Positions 21,621 to 31,700 of a DNA stretch of 64,000 nucleotides are shown in pieces. The notes under the pieces were generated by a model that saw nothing but the letters and a program-made list of their open reading frames with translations, had not been told where the DNA came from and did not search any database. How positions within the stretch are numbered: position 1 is the stretch's first letter; each line of letters opens with the position of its first letter. This stretch comes from Rhipicephalus microplus (lineage: Eukaryota; Arthropoda; Arachnida; Ixodida; Ixodidae), in the NCBI RefSeq assembly GCF_043290135.1, contig NC_134710.1, positions 1,612,001 through 1,676,000 of the forward strand, in the 5' to 3' direction. The translations under genes were made by a program, and so were the position numbers.

Positions 21621-24600
21621 TCACTGCAACCTACTCATGTAGTCGGCTCCAACATTCTCGGATCCCTTTATATGTTCTACGTGAAAGTTGTACTCTTGCA
21701 GTACTAAACTCCACCGCAGAACTCTGCTGTTGAGGTGTTTTGCTCGAGATAAGTACTGCAACGGTTGGTGATCTGTTTGAACCGTGAAATATGTCCCATA
21801 TAAAAATATGTGGAACTTTTCCACTGCCCACACCAACGCGAGACACTCCCGCTCGATTGTTGAGTAGTTCTGTTCTCGAGGCAGTAGCTGACGACTGGCG
21901 TATTTTACCGGGTATAAAACACCGTCGTGCTCTTGCATAAGGACTGCACCGATGCAAGAATCGGAGGCGTCACTGCGGAGTACAAATCCACGTTTGAGAT
22001 CCGGAGCCTTTAAAATAGGTCCAGACGCCAGAGCTTGCTTTAGTGTTTCGAAAGCTGTCTGCCCTTCAATATTCCAATTGATCTTGTTACTCTCCCTTTT
22101 CTTTGTCATCTCTGTCAGAGGCCGTGCCTTCTCAGCGTAGTGAGGGATTAGATCACGATAATATCCTGCCAAGCCAAGAAACGAACGTAGTTGTTTCTTC
22201 GTAGTGGGTAATGGGGCTTTGGCGATTTTTATGATCGTGTCCTCTACCGGCTGAATTGTTCCATCTCCCAGTCGATGACCCAGGAACACAATCGACTTCA
22301 TTCCAATCTCCGATTTCTGGGGCTTAATTTTGAGTCCTGCTTCTCGAATCCTATTCATCAGTTCACTCAGAGTCTGCATGTGTTCCTCCCAGGTTGTCGT
22401 AGCGACGAGAACATCATCGATATAATGAACGACGTTCGGGATGCCCTGAAGGAGACGTCTCATTAGCCGGGTAAACACTGCGGACGCTGTTTTGATACCG
22501 AATGGCATATAGAGGAAATGGTAGTGTCCCGATTGGGTGGAGAATGCCGTTTTTAGCCGGGATTCTTTGTCCAAGGGCACCTGCCAGTATCCTTTCGTAA
22601 GGTCAAACTTGGAGAAGAATTTTCTAGTGCCAATCTCTGTAAACAATACATCCGTTCTCGGAATTGGTTCTGCGTCGGAGACCAACACATCATTGATGCG
22701 ACGGAAGTCGATGCAAGTACGGTAACTCTTATCGGGCTTCTTCACCAGCACCAATGGTGAGTTGTAAGGTGAGTCGGACCTTTCAATCACTCCGAGTCGC
22801 AGCATTTCTCCGACTTCTTTCTCAACTACCTCTTTCATTGCGAATGGTAACGGATATTGTGGAGTGTTGATAGGCTCGGACGTTGTCAGTTTAAGACGAC
22901 ACTCTAACAAGTTTGTCTTGCCGGGGACTTCGGAAAAGACGTCTTTATGGGTGGCTAGGAGCTCGTCAATTTCTTCCCTTTGTCTATTCCTGAGGTTAGG
23001 ACCAAGCTTGATAGCTTCAGTACCAAAGCCCTCAGTAGCTTTAAAGGTAGGCACTGGCGTGTCTGTCTCTTCCTCTTCCACTACAATGAAAGATGCGGAC
23101 TGGGGTGATATTTCTGGAGGACGCTCTTCGTAGCGTTTTAACATGTTTATATGGAACAGCTTGGTAGTATGTCCCATATCCAGCCAGTAGTCAGAGTCAC
23201 CCTTCTTTCCTGTGACCCTGAAAGGTCCTTTCCAATGCATCATAAGCTTGTTTTCCGTCGTGGGAAGTAGTACGAGGGCGCGGTCTCCAACCTTTAGCCG
23301 ACGCATCCGACTTCCCCGGTCATAGTATTTCTTCTGCGTTGTTTTAGCTCGTGACAGGTTTTCTTGTGCCAACTGCAATGTTTTTTCTAGGCGATCTCTG
23401 AGATCCAGGACATACCCATATGTTGTCTTCACTTCCTCGCTTTGATTGTCTCCGGTCCATAATTCTTTAAGTAGACTGAGAGGTCCTCGAACATTTCTAC
23501 CGTAGATCAGCTCAAAAGGCGAAAATCCCAAGCTGGCTTGCGGGACTTCCCGGTACGCAAACAGGAGTGGGGCTAATAGTCGGTCCCATGTCTTGGGCTC
23601 CTCTTGGCACAATTTACGCAACATTTGCTTTAGTGTGCCATTAAATCTCTCCACTAAGCCATTACACATGGGATGATAGGGTGTGGAGCTGAGATGCTTG
23701 ATCGCCAACAAGTCATTGACCTCTCTCATTAGCTCCGATGTAAAGCATGATGCCTGATCACAAAGTACCTCACGCGGGAACCCGATTCGAGAAAACATCT
23801 CTACCAGTGCCTCGGCTACTGTGGCTGAATCGATGGATGGCAGGGCTATTGCATCTGGGTATCTAGTAGCGAAGTCCACTAGTGTTAGTATATATCGATT
23901 ACCCATGTGTGATATTGGCTTTAAAGGCCCGATAATGTCCACTGCCACTCTTTCGAATGGGGTGTCTATCAAAGGCATTCGACCTAGTGGTGCCTTACCA
24001 ACTCTGCTCTTGGGGTAGGTTCGTTGGCATGCGTCACAAGAGCGCACGTATCTCCTCACTGCCTCTTGAACTCCTGGCCAGTAAAATGATTGCAGAACAC
24101 GATCAATCGTTCTTTTTATTCCTTGATGCCCCGACATCAGGGTTTCGTGCGCCAAAGTAAGCACTTGGCTGCGCAATCTTTGGGGCACTACTACTTGTTG
24201 AATCACCTTACCAGATGGTAGGTGATAATAGCGGTATAGCAGCCCCTTTTCTATCTCGAACGAATAGGACTTTGATCCTCCCTGTAGCCCTTGACCTACT
24301 TTATTCCTGCAAGAATCTAGGGTCTTGTCCTGTTTTTGAGCGGCACTAAGATCCTTTCGGGTCGTCTTCAAGGTGGGTACATCGATTTCAGATGAGATTG
24401 ACCGTTGCTCTCGGATTTTGATACCAACCACTGAAGACTTCAGGGTACCATCCTCTCTATCTGCTCCTTTTCCACTCGCTATATAGTTGGGGTAGGTTTT
24501 TACCGGAATCCTTTCCTCCCACTTGGTATCGGGGTCATGGACTTCACGTGAACCTGGTACATTTCCGACGATAAGGTCGTAGAGTGGGTTTGTCATGCAT

Positions 24601-26024
24601 TTGACAATAGATGTACCAGAAAAATAAGGTGAATGAATTTCCACCTCCGCCTCGGGAACGATGATGCTACTGCCATCGGCTAAGAATAGCGTAGCGGTAG
24701 TACCTATGAGGGCTTCATCGGGTACCAGAGAACGACGCACCACCAGTGTATTGCTACCCGTATCCCGCAACACTGAGACGGTTCGGCCAAAGATTCGGCC
24801 CTGTAACACGGGCATTTTGTGTGTGGCAAACTTCGGGTGAGTATTCACGGCGCCCGCCATGTCCTCTTCTTTGTCCGGTGAAAGCTTCACTTCCGTTGAG
24901 TGCTCCTCTGGCGACAAAAGACATGACGTCTTGTTGGCTGAACCGTTCTTCTTTGAGCAAGTTTTGGAATCATGCCCCGCCTTCTGACAATATCCACAGA
25001 AAGGTTGTTTTGGCCTTGATCGGCACTCCGATGCCCTGTGACCCATTTTGCCACATACAAAACAACGTACTGCTCCTCTCTCCGAGTAACTACCACTTTT
25101 TTCCGTATTGCTTTTAGATTCCACTTTTTCTCGGAAAACTAACAGGTTGACTTGCCTCTGAGCTTCTAAAAAGTTATCTGAGGCCTCGGCCATGTCCTCT
25201 AGCTTGTTGAAGTTCTTTTCTCGCAGGAAAAGTGCCAAACGGTGATGACAGTTTCTTAAGAACTGTTCTGTAACTATCAAGTTACGAAGAGCCGAATATT
25301 CTTTTCCGGTCCTCGACATTTCGACCCAACGATCGAAAAAACTCAGTAGCCTAGTTGCGTACTGCTTGCCTGTTTCGCCGTCCTGTGGCTTGCTTTGTCG
25401 GAACTTTTCCCGATACCCTTCGGCCGTAAAACGGAAACGCTGGAGCAACGCCAACTTGGCTTTATCATAATCGAGTGAATCCTCCGGCGAAAGTCTTCCA
25501 AACACCTTTAAGGCTTCTCCGCTCAAACATAAACTTAAAGCTGTGGCCCATTTGTCCCTAGGCCATTCTTGACCGATGGCGACTCTCTCGAACCTTTTTA
25601 AATAGGCGTCCAAGTCGTCCCGGCTTTCATTAAATCCCGGTATCAACTTATGAGGATTCACGCTGCATGAAACACTCCTTTCTTGTGCTGAGCCTGGTGC
25701 TGAGTCAACAGTTCTTGTCTCTACACGGCTATTCTCAGCTTCGGCAAGTCTAAGACGCAGTTGCAGGTTTTGGTTCTCTAATTCCAGCTGCTCCTTCTTT
25801 GCGCGTGTCTCCAGTTCGAGCTGTTTTTCTTTTTCGCGCGTCTCGAGCTCAAGCTGCTCCTTCTTGGCCTGCGTCTCCCGTTCCAACTGTTCCTTTCGAG
25901 CTTCTCGTTCCGCAGCCCGTTCCTCTCGTGCTCGTGCCTCCTTCTCCTCGTACCATGCTTTAAAATCCGCCCCATCAATTCCCATGCGATCCGCCAAGGC
26001 CATTAGCTCTCGCATATTCGACAT
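21621..26024 (-). CDS. Gag-pol polyprotein with integrase before reverse transcriptase
   Basis: 1467 codons from the first ATG at 26024; the open frame extends a little upstream. Order by residue: coiled coil with QLELET-type repeats, about 27-99; Gag capsid with a SCAN-like C-terminal half, about 195-295; two zinc knuckles, CFVCGKMGHRASEC (321-334) and CGYCQKAGHDSKTC (343-356); protease DTG at 421-423; integrase zinc site H626, H633, C663, C666; integrase catalytic D696, D756, E792 (35-residue D-E spacing) and a GPF module near 933; RT with YIDD at 1201-1204; RNase H with D1352, D1418 and a late D1461. Every key residue I checked is present. Gag and Pol share one frame with no stop or shift, so a fused precursor is expected. 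Confidence 0.93.
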   Translation of the reverse strand: MSNMRELMALADRMGIDGADFKAWYEEKEARAREERAAEREARKEQLERETQAKKEQLELETREKEKQLELETRAKKEQLELENQNLQLRLRLAEAENSRVETRTVDSAPGSAQERSVSCSVNPHKLIPGFNESRDDLDAYLKRFERVAIGQEWPRDKWATALSLCLSGEALKVFGRLSPEDSLDYDKAKLALLQRFRFTAEGYREKFRQSKPQDGETGKQYATRLLSFFDRWVEMSRTGKEYSALRNLIVTEQFLRNCHHRLALFLREKNFNKLEDMAEASDNFLEAQRQVNLLVFREKVESKSNTEKSGSYSERGAVRCFVCGKMGHRASECRSRPKQPFCGYCQKAGHDSKTCSKKNGSANKTSCLLSPEEHSTEVKLSPDKEEDMAGAVNTHPKFATHKMPVLQGRIFGRTVSVLRDTGSNTLVVRRSLVPDEALIGTTATLFLADGSSIIVPEAEVEIHSPYFSGTSIVKCMTNPLYDLIVGNVPGSREVHDPDTKWEERIPVKTYPNYIASGKGADREDGTLKSSVVGIKIREQRSISSEIDVPTLKTTRKDLSAAQKQDKTLDSCRNKVGQGLQGGSKSYSFEIEKGLLYRYYHLPSGKVIQQVVVPQRLRSQVLTLAHETLMSGHQGIKRTIDRVLQSFYWPGVQEAVRRYVRSCDACQRTYPKSRVGKAPLGRMPLIDTPFERVAVDIIGPLKPISHMGNRYILTLVDFATRYPDAIALPSIDSATVAEALVEMFSRIGFPREVLCDQASCFTSELMREVNDLLAIKHLSSTPYHPMCNGLVERFNGTLKQMLRKLCQEEPKTWDRLLAPLLFAYREVPQASLGFSPFELIYGRNVRGPLSLLKELWTGDNQSEEVKTTYGYVLDLRDRLEKTLQLAQENLSRAKTTQKKYYDRGSRMRRLKVGDRALVLLPTTENKLMMHWKGPFRVTGKKGDSDYWLDMGHTTKLFHINMLKRYEERPPEISPQSASFIVVEEEETDTPVPTFKATEGFGTEAIKLGPNLRNRQREEIDELLATHKDVFSEVPGKTNLLECRLKLTTSEPINTPQYPLPFAMKEVVEKEVGEMLRLGVIERSDSPYNSPLVLVKKPDKSYRTCIDFRRINDVLVSDAEPIPRTDVLFTEIGTRKFFSKFDLTKGYWQVPLDKESRLKTAFSTQSGHYHFLYMPFGIKTASAVFTRLMRRLLQGIPNVVHYIDDVLVATTTWEEHMQTLSELMNRIREAGLKIKPQKSEIGMKSIVFLGHRLGDGTIQPVEDTIIKIAKAPLPTTKKQLRSFLGLAGYYRDLIPHYAEKARPLTEMTKKRESNKINWNIEGQTAFETLKQALASGPILKAPDLKRGFVLRSDASDSCIGAVLMQEHDGVLYPVKYASRQLLPREQNYSTIERECLALVWAVEKFHIFLYGTYFTVQTDHQPLQYLSRAKHLNSRVLRWSLVLQEYNFHVEHIKGSENVGADYMSRLQ

Positions 26025-26072
26025 GATGTCAACCGCGTCAATAAATGAAGGTGTCAAACCAACGGCTTTGTC

Positions 26073-26090
26073 CTGTCGCTGCGGACGCCA
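26073..26090 (-). other. Primer binding site of the Gmr1-like element
   Basis: Three bases inside the 5' LTR, the minus strand reads TGGCGTCCGCAGCGAC. It starts with TGG, as expected for pairing with a tRNA 3' CCA end. I did not identify the tRNA. Confidence 0.65.
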
Positions 26091-26093
26091 GTT

Positions 26094-26984
26094 TGTGATG
26101 CGGGTTCTTGTTGCTGATTTGTTTCTCCTGGTTGAGCCCCGGAGAGTTTTTCTAATAAGGACAAAGCCGTTTGCTTAACAAACAACACCTAAACATTTAC
26201 TGCAGAACTGAAGCAAAACTCAAACACAAACTGCAAGAAATGAGTAGCTGGCTAAAAGCGGGATTTAGAAGGAAAACAAACATCTAAAGTCCCGAAACTG
26301 CCGACGGAAAGTCACAGCTACATGATGCAGTTCTGACGCGGTGATTCGGCGGTGCAGGGAAGAGAGCAAGTTCGATCTCACCAAAACGTTGCTGCTGTAA
26401 TGGTGGCGACGGCGTGTACCGATGCCCGCTGGCGGCGACGATGGAACGGGACTCGCTCGGTGATGCCTGTGGCGGCCCAGATTCGCCCGAAGAGGTGGCT
26501 GGTTGCAAGGCTCAGGCCCGTGACCCGAACTGCCGTTGCTGCACCCGCACCGGAATCTGCAGGCCTTGGTCTCGACCGTTGAGGCAGCTCGCCGTCCTTG
26601 GAAGGCGTTGTCCGGAGGTCCAGACCGGGTGAAGTCCAGAAGGCTCAGGTCTGCCACCCGACTGCCTGTCTTCAGCTCCCAGCTGTGACCTTCCTCTTGC
26701 CTCGTTCACCTCGAACCCCTAGCTCTTTTGCCCTTCAGGATTGGCTTCCTCTGGGGCACACTTGTCTCGTCCCGATTGGCCTTTCAAAACTCCGTGGTGA
26801 TCAGCCATTGGCCCTTGTTTGCTTTATGGTCTTGGATGCTTGCGCTCCACGCTCTCACGTGTACCGGTCCTCGGCGTCGTCGTTGTTCAGGCGACCCAGC
26901 ACGTGCACTCGGTCATCCTTTAATTTCGCGCACTTTTCAATCATTCACAATTACGCGCACCAGTCGCATCACCATCGCATCACA
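26094..26984 (-). repeat. 5' LTR of the Gmr1-like element
   Basis: 891 bp, matching the 3' LTR along its whole length with no difference that I could see. As the 5' LTR it should carry the promoter. I see no strong TATA box on the minus strand. Confidence 0.93.
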
Positions 26985-27420
26985 AGCACGCCGCCACGCC
27001 CCTCCTCCACGCGCACGCCAAAACGCTGCCCCATCGCACTTCCATCGCCGGACGCCACCACCACCACCACCCCCACCGACGTCCTATCGTTTGCCAGCGG
27101 CCCAGCGCAGTGCGCCAAGGAAGACCGACGTCTGGCGCGCCCCTGATCACCGCCCGCTCTGCTACCACTGCGGCGAGGCCGGACACACATACCGTCGTTG
27201 CCAGTACCGACAGATGGGACTGCGTGGCTTCGCCGTCGATGTACCACGTCCGCAGCCAGGGGAACGGCCACGTGACATCGCCGACTACCTTACAGGAACT
27301 CAATGGACAGCACGAAGTCCTTCCCGTTCGCCGTCGCCCAGCCGCCGCATGTCACCGCACCCCCGGCAGTACTCCAACCCAACGCGGGGCTGGTCTCCTA
27401 GCCCGTATCCGGGAAACTAA
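26985..27420 (+). pseudogene. Ty3/Gypsy copy B gag, C-terminal part
   Basis: Begins with the second AGCAC target copy and continues the Gag frame in phase with 19579-20461. It has a proline/arginine-rich linker, zinc knuckle CYHCGEAGHTYRRC near 27160-27200, then the conserved MGLRGF and GERPRDIADYLTGTQW, and a serine/proline-rich end at a stop at 27420. Only the LTR-element insertion breaks this Gag. Confidence 0.85.
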
Positions 27421-27440
27421 GGGCAGCAACCGGTGGAGGT

Positions 27441-27954
27441 GTGGTCGCTGTGCGACGAACTACCGAAGATCCTCCGACGACGACGACGCCGCGACAGAGC
27501 TTTTCGAACACAACGCCAACCAGGCAAAGCCCTGACGGCGAAAGCTCACTTACCGAAGGTGGCCTGACGACGCAACATGGAAGCAGCGGAACAAGCCGAC
27601 GTAGCCATGACCCGACGCCACGCCCTAACTGTAATGCGAGAAGGCGAACTAGCGACCTCGACGTTCTTATCGATGGCCACAGTGTGACCGCTCTCGTCGA
27701 TACTCTAGCCGACTATTCTGTCATGAGTGGGTCGTTCGCCGCGAAGTTAAAGAAAGTTAGGACAGCTTCGAAAGGCCCTGAAATCCGCACAGCCGGAGGT
27801 CATCTCGTAACGCATGCAGGATTCTGCACAGCGAGAGTCAGCATTAACGGCCGTATTTATCCTACAGACTTCGTAGTCCTACAGCGTTGCTCGAGAGATG
27901 TCCTCCTTGGCATGGACTTCTTATGCCTCCATGGTGCTGTCATCAACCTAAAAA
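27441..27954 (+). pseudogene. Ty3/Gypsy copy B protease and start of Pol, truncated
   Basis: The plus-strand frame carries the protease segment ALVDTLADYSVMSG, then RDVLLGMDFLCLHGAVINLK. The catalytic DTG reads DTL. The frame stops matching Pol at 27954, where LTR-edge sequence begins, so RT, RNase H and integrase are all missing. Confidence 0.8.
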
Positions 27955-27975
27955 CTTGGGAAATGGAACGTGGCA
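27951..27975 (-). repeat. Orphan LTR edge closing the Ty3 composite
   Basis: aaaacttgggaaatggaacg followed by tggca matches the inner edge of the 15016-15390 LTR, in the same orientation. It forms the right outer boundary. The flanking atata does not match gctat on the left side, so no target duplication supports a simple insertion. Confidence 0.6.
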
Positions 27976-28870
27976 ATATAAATAGGAAGTTAGGGAAGGA
28001 TGGGGAGGTTGTTCCGTATTTGGCACATCTCCACCCTTTTTTAGGAGCTTTTTTATTCAAAATGGGCCAAATCTAAAATCGAAAGAAGCTGAACTAACGC
28101 TACCTAGGCATATACATGCTATCAACGTTCTTCTAGAACAGTAATAATTATATATATTTTATTATTACTGCTTTAGAGGAAAGAATAAAGTATGTATGAG
28201 CTACTTGAGTGTCGTTTGAGCTACATTCGGGCCAGAATTTTGCCCATATAAAAAAAGCTCCCAATTTGGATCCACACGTATGCAACCAGAGGCAAAAATG
28301 TTCATACATATGGATCAGGCCCTCTTCTTTCCTCTTTCTATCCTCCTGCATGTATAAATCCTAGCAACACCCCCGCTGTGCTATTAGCTTCTTTTAAATG
28401 ACACTCTGTCATTCAGTAAGAACCTGAGGACTATGCTTTTTACCGACAAAGTATGAATGACGCTTGTTTTTATTTCAAGTCTTAAATTACGCGCGAGCTT
28501 ACGAATGTGCGATTATCGGTGCATTGTAACGCCATAGTAAGAACTGTCAATTACAATGCTGCAATTAGTCAACTAGTCTCCTTTATTACGGTACGAGTAC
28601 ACTGCGCTAGTGTCGTCTGCGATCGTTCACATTTATATTATACTACGCACAAGCGTTAATATCAAGGAAATAAAAAGAGCAGTAAGTGCCCACAGAGTGG
28701 TGCGTCAATTGGACGAGTTCACCCGTGCTTAGTGGATGTGCGCCAAGCTTGTCCTGCAGCGCGGCATGCATGCATAGCTGCTGCATCAGAGTAAGCTCAG
28801 CCAGTTAATTGTAAACATGCCTAGTTACATGGCAATGCAAACGCTGCAAACAGTCGATTGAAGCTGATTC
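27976..28870. other. AT-rich stretch, nothing recognised
   Basis: No motif-bearing ORF. It contains an AT-rich patch near 28145-28170 and a few short palindromes. It may be ordinary intergenic DNA. Confidence 0.35.
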
Positions 28871-28879
28871 ATGTTCATT

Positions 28880-30180
28880 CATCTAAATCTACCTCACTGA
28901 AGAAAGAAAAATAGGTGGAAAAGAACGGCAGGGAGGTTAACCAGTTTATAGGCAGCTGGTTTGCTACCCTACGCATGGAAGGGGGTTGGGGGAGATGAAA
29001 GATAGAGAGCAAAGAGGGATGAGAGATAAACACAGCACATTCGGCAGCACACACGCCCACAATCAGTCATTGTCCAGTCTTGTCTTTCGCAGTGTGTGAC
29101 ATTGCTGTTACAGCCGCTTGTTCAAGTCCGTGTCGCGTAGGAATTTCAACAGCTTTTGTCGCCCTCTGTTGCAATGTCTTCTCTCGGGCATTTGACAGAG
29201 TAGTGTCCACAGACATTTGGCGGTTGTCGATGCGCGCAAGAACGGATGCCAGTGACTGTCTCTGAATGTCATACAACGGACAGTCGCACAGGATGTGGTG
29301 TAGCGTCTTTTCGCAATGACAGGCACCACAGAGATCGTTGTCGGCCATTCTGATGACAAAGGAATAAGATTTTGTGAATGCCACTCCTAGCCATAAGCGA
29401 TGAAGAAGGGTGGCTTCTCTTCGGTCGAGCCCAGTGGCCATGCGGAGAGCCATCAAAGAGGACAGGTGCTGTTGACGATTCGTCTCGTTGCTTGGTGGGA
29501 ACCATAGTGAAAACGCGACTTCATGCGCAAGTCGTCGAATATTACTGGCTGTATCGGTCCTTGAAAGTGGTATGGCTTCTTCTCGTGTTCCTTGAAGAGC
29601 TGCCCGCGCGGCAGTATCGGCATGTTCGTTCCCTATGACGCCGCAGTAACTTGGCAGCCACTGAAACGTCACATAATGCCCTTTTTCGTGTGGAATGTGG
29701 AGAAGGCATCAATTTTTTTAAAACAAGCTGCTCGTACGGCCCGCGACGCATTGCTGAGGGCACTGATTGTAGGGCACCTTTTGAGTTGCTGAAAATGGAC
29801 CATTGTTGCGGTGGTTCCCGATTGACCACACAAAGTGCATCGCGCATATCAGCTAGTTCCGCTGCTGTAGATGTCGTGGAGTGGTCAGTCCTAAAGCTGA
29901 GTGTGACACCTCTTGCTGGGGCAGCTACTGCACCTGACGAACACTGGTGGTTTGTGGAACCATCGGCATATATACGTACACTGTCTGAATATTTCTCGTG
30001 CAAAAGAAGAAGAGACAGTTGTTTCGGCACAGGCGATGAAAGCTCAGATTTCCTCCTTATCCCTGGTACACTAAGATGCACTGTGGGTCGAATAAGACAC
30101 CAAGGGGGTATTGATTGTTTAGATGTAGGAGTGAATCCCGAGGGTACTCTCGTTGTACTTCATAGTCATTTTAGCGAACG
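28880..30180 (-). pseudogene. LINE 3' end: RNase H, zinc knuckle, 3' UTR
   Basis: The minus strand encodes an RNase H domain in two frames. 30081-29542 holds IYADGSTNHQCSSGA, TAAELADMRDAL and FSNSKGAL; 29672-29067 holds WLPSYCGVIGNEHADTAAR, then a CGACHCEKTLHHILCDCPL zinc knuckle and the ORF end. A frameshift lies near 29670. The first Asp, the Glu and the last Asp of RNase H are visible; the third acidic position reads Asn. This RNase H plus CCHC tail is typical of I/R1-group LINEs. The 3' UTR runs to about 28880. Everything upstream of RNase H is missing. Confidence 0.8.
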
Positions 30181-30236
30181 ATGCTTGGCGCCTTTCTGAA
30201 GGCAACAGTGCAAGGTGATGGCAGGGAGCACGTGCG

Positions 30237-31455
30237 ATGTGTCTGATGTGCGTTCTCAGGACTTCTACAACAATCCTCAGTATGCTGCCCGTCAGAACGC
30301 ATACTAAGGACATCCAGAGGCTCGGCATGCAGAACACCACGGAGGAGATAGCCGAGGCTCAGGAACGGGCCGAGCTAGCTCGGCTGTCTACCACACTGGC
30401 TAGAAGACGGATTCTAGAAGAACTCGGACTCGCCTCCACCAAGAATTTGACTAGGGACACAGAATTACCCGGAGAAATAAGGGAGAAGCTCGTCGTTGCT
30501 CCGCTGACCCGCAATGTGCATCCAGTGCACACTGCAGGTCGTCGCAAGGTAAGAGCGGCGACTATACTTCAGCAAATTTCCAAGAACAAGGTCGAGGCAA
30601 GCTTCGTAGATACCGCCGAGTACTGAAATGGCAAGGCTTTTGCGGTTTCCGTCGTGGACACGCAGGGCAAGATCAGCTGTGCCTCGATTTGTACGGCGGA
30701 CCCCGAGGTGGCCGAGCAAGTGGCCATTGCACTCGCCATACAAGACAGTTGGAGAGACAGCGCGAATAGAGACTCCAAGGCAGCTGTCATGGCCTTTCGT
30801 AAAGGCTAGGTAGCATGACAGGTAGTTCATATTCTGAGAGGCGCCAGAAACGGAGACAGCGCCATACACAGCATCTTCTGATTCCCTCCTCACGTCGGGT
30901 AACCACCCACTAGGCTGCGCGTGGCTTTACCGGCCACGCTGCCCTCGTATCGGGCGAGTTTCCTCCTGGACACAGAGATGCCCTAGAACGCACAATTAGG
31001 CATCTTTCATAATTATTTGGTGGTCTTGTGCCCACATAATATATAGCCCTACATATTATATAGCACGCACAATGAGATAACGAAATTGTTTTATTTAGAG
31101 AGAAGGCGCTTCCCGCCACCTCATTCCAAGTTAAGCAGACCGCAAGCGGTCACGCTCAGACTCCTGTAAGCCAACTCTTGCCCTACAATCCAGCGTTCTT
31201 TAATAGTATTTATCCGGAAATTTACACGAATAGTTCTTTCGCAGGTTGTGGCGAGGTTGATACTTTGCCTCACGTGCCCGGGAGTGCGAGTCGCTGGGCC
31301 CTACGTTGAACAAGGAAAAGTGGGACACGCTCCTGCGAGTCCTGTCTTCGAAGACCAAATCCTGGCCGTCAATTGTACCTGTGATGGAGCCGTCAGGTTA
31401 GACCTGTCGGTTTTGTCGTGGAATTAGCCAGGTGCGCATTTTGTCGCGTTTCGCC
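30237..31455 (+). pseudogene. LINE fragment, plus strand: thumb, RNase H and 3' end
   Basis: Plus-strand frames hold the segment before RNase H (RRILEELGLAS, then LVVAPLTRNVHP) and RNase H pieces (KAFAVSVVDTQGKISCAS, PEVAEQVAIALAI, DSKAAV) with stops between. A zinc-knuckle-like CGEVDTLPHV follows near 31250. It ends at the GGAT microsatellite at 31456, facing the 3' end of the next LINE. Many stops and shifts make it non-functional. Confidence 0.65.
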
Positions 31456-31475
31456 GGATGGATGGATGGATGGAA
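31456..31475. repeat. GGAT/ATCC microsatellite between two LINE tails
   Basis: ggatggatggatgga lies exactly where the plus-strand LINE fragment ends and the minus-strand LINE tail begins. It is read as GGAT for one and TCCA for the other. Confidence 0.75.
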
Positions 31476-31579
31476 TAAACTTTATTTTGTATCCGGCGTG
31501 TTAGTGGGCTGGGCTCCCGCCTAAGTGTCGGCTAGAAGCTTAACAGTACGTTATGTTGGGCTAGTTGGTACATATTAGG

Positions 31580-31700
31580 CTGAAATACGTGGCGCAAGGT
31601 TGCCAAAGAGAGGAACGAGAAGAGACAGAAGAGATGAAATTGGCGCGCTTTCTGTCTCTTCTCGTTCTTCTCTTTGGCAACCTTGCGCCACGTATTTCAG
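31580..31700. repeat. Long hairpin: 50-bp arms, one mismatch, 21-nt loop
   Basis: Arm 31580-31629 starts ctgaaatacgtggcgcaagg. Arm 31651-31700 is its reverse complement, with one mismatch over 50 bp. The loop is 31630-31650. An 11-bp direct repeat, tcggctagaag, lies on both sides (near 31528 and at 31701), inside the LINE 3' region, as if a foldback element had inserted there. Confidence 0.85.

Larger units (their letters stand above)
20462..26984 (-). mobile_element. Complete Gmr1-like Ty3/Gypsy element, near-identical LTRs
   Basis: A 6523-bp element: 891-bp LTRs at both ends, inverted LTR termini TGTGATGC...GCATCACA, target duplication AGCAC (20457-20461 and 26985-26989), primer binding site, polypurine tract and one intact gag-pol ORF. 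I saw no difference between the two LTRs, which points to very recent insertion. The domain order puts integrase before RT, as in Ty1/copia and in Gmr1-like Ty3 elements, while the integrase and RT sequences are Ty3-type. It sits in the gag of an older Ty3 copy. It may still be able to move; that is inference. Confidence 0.93.
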
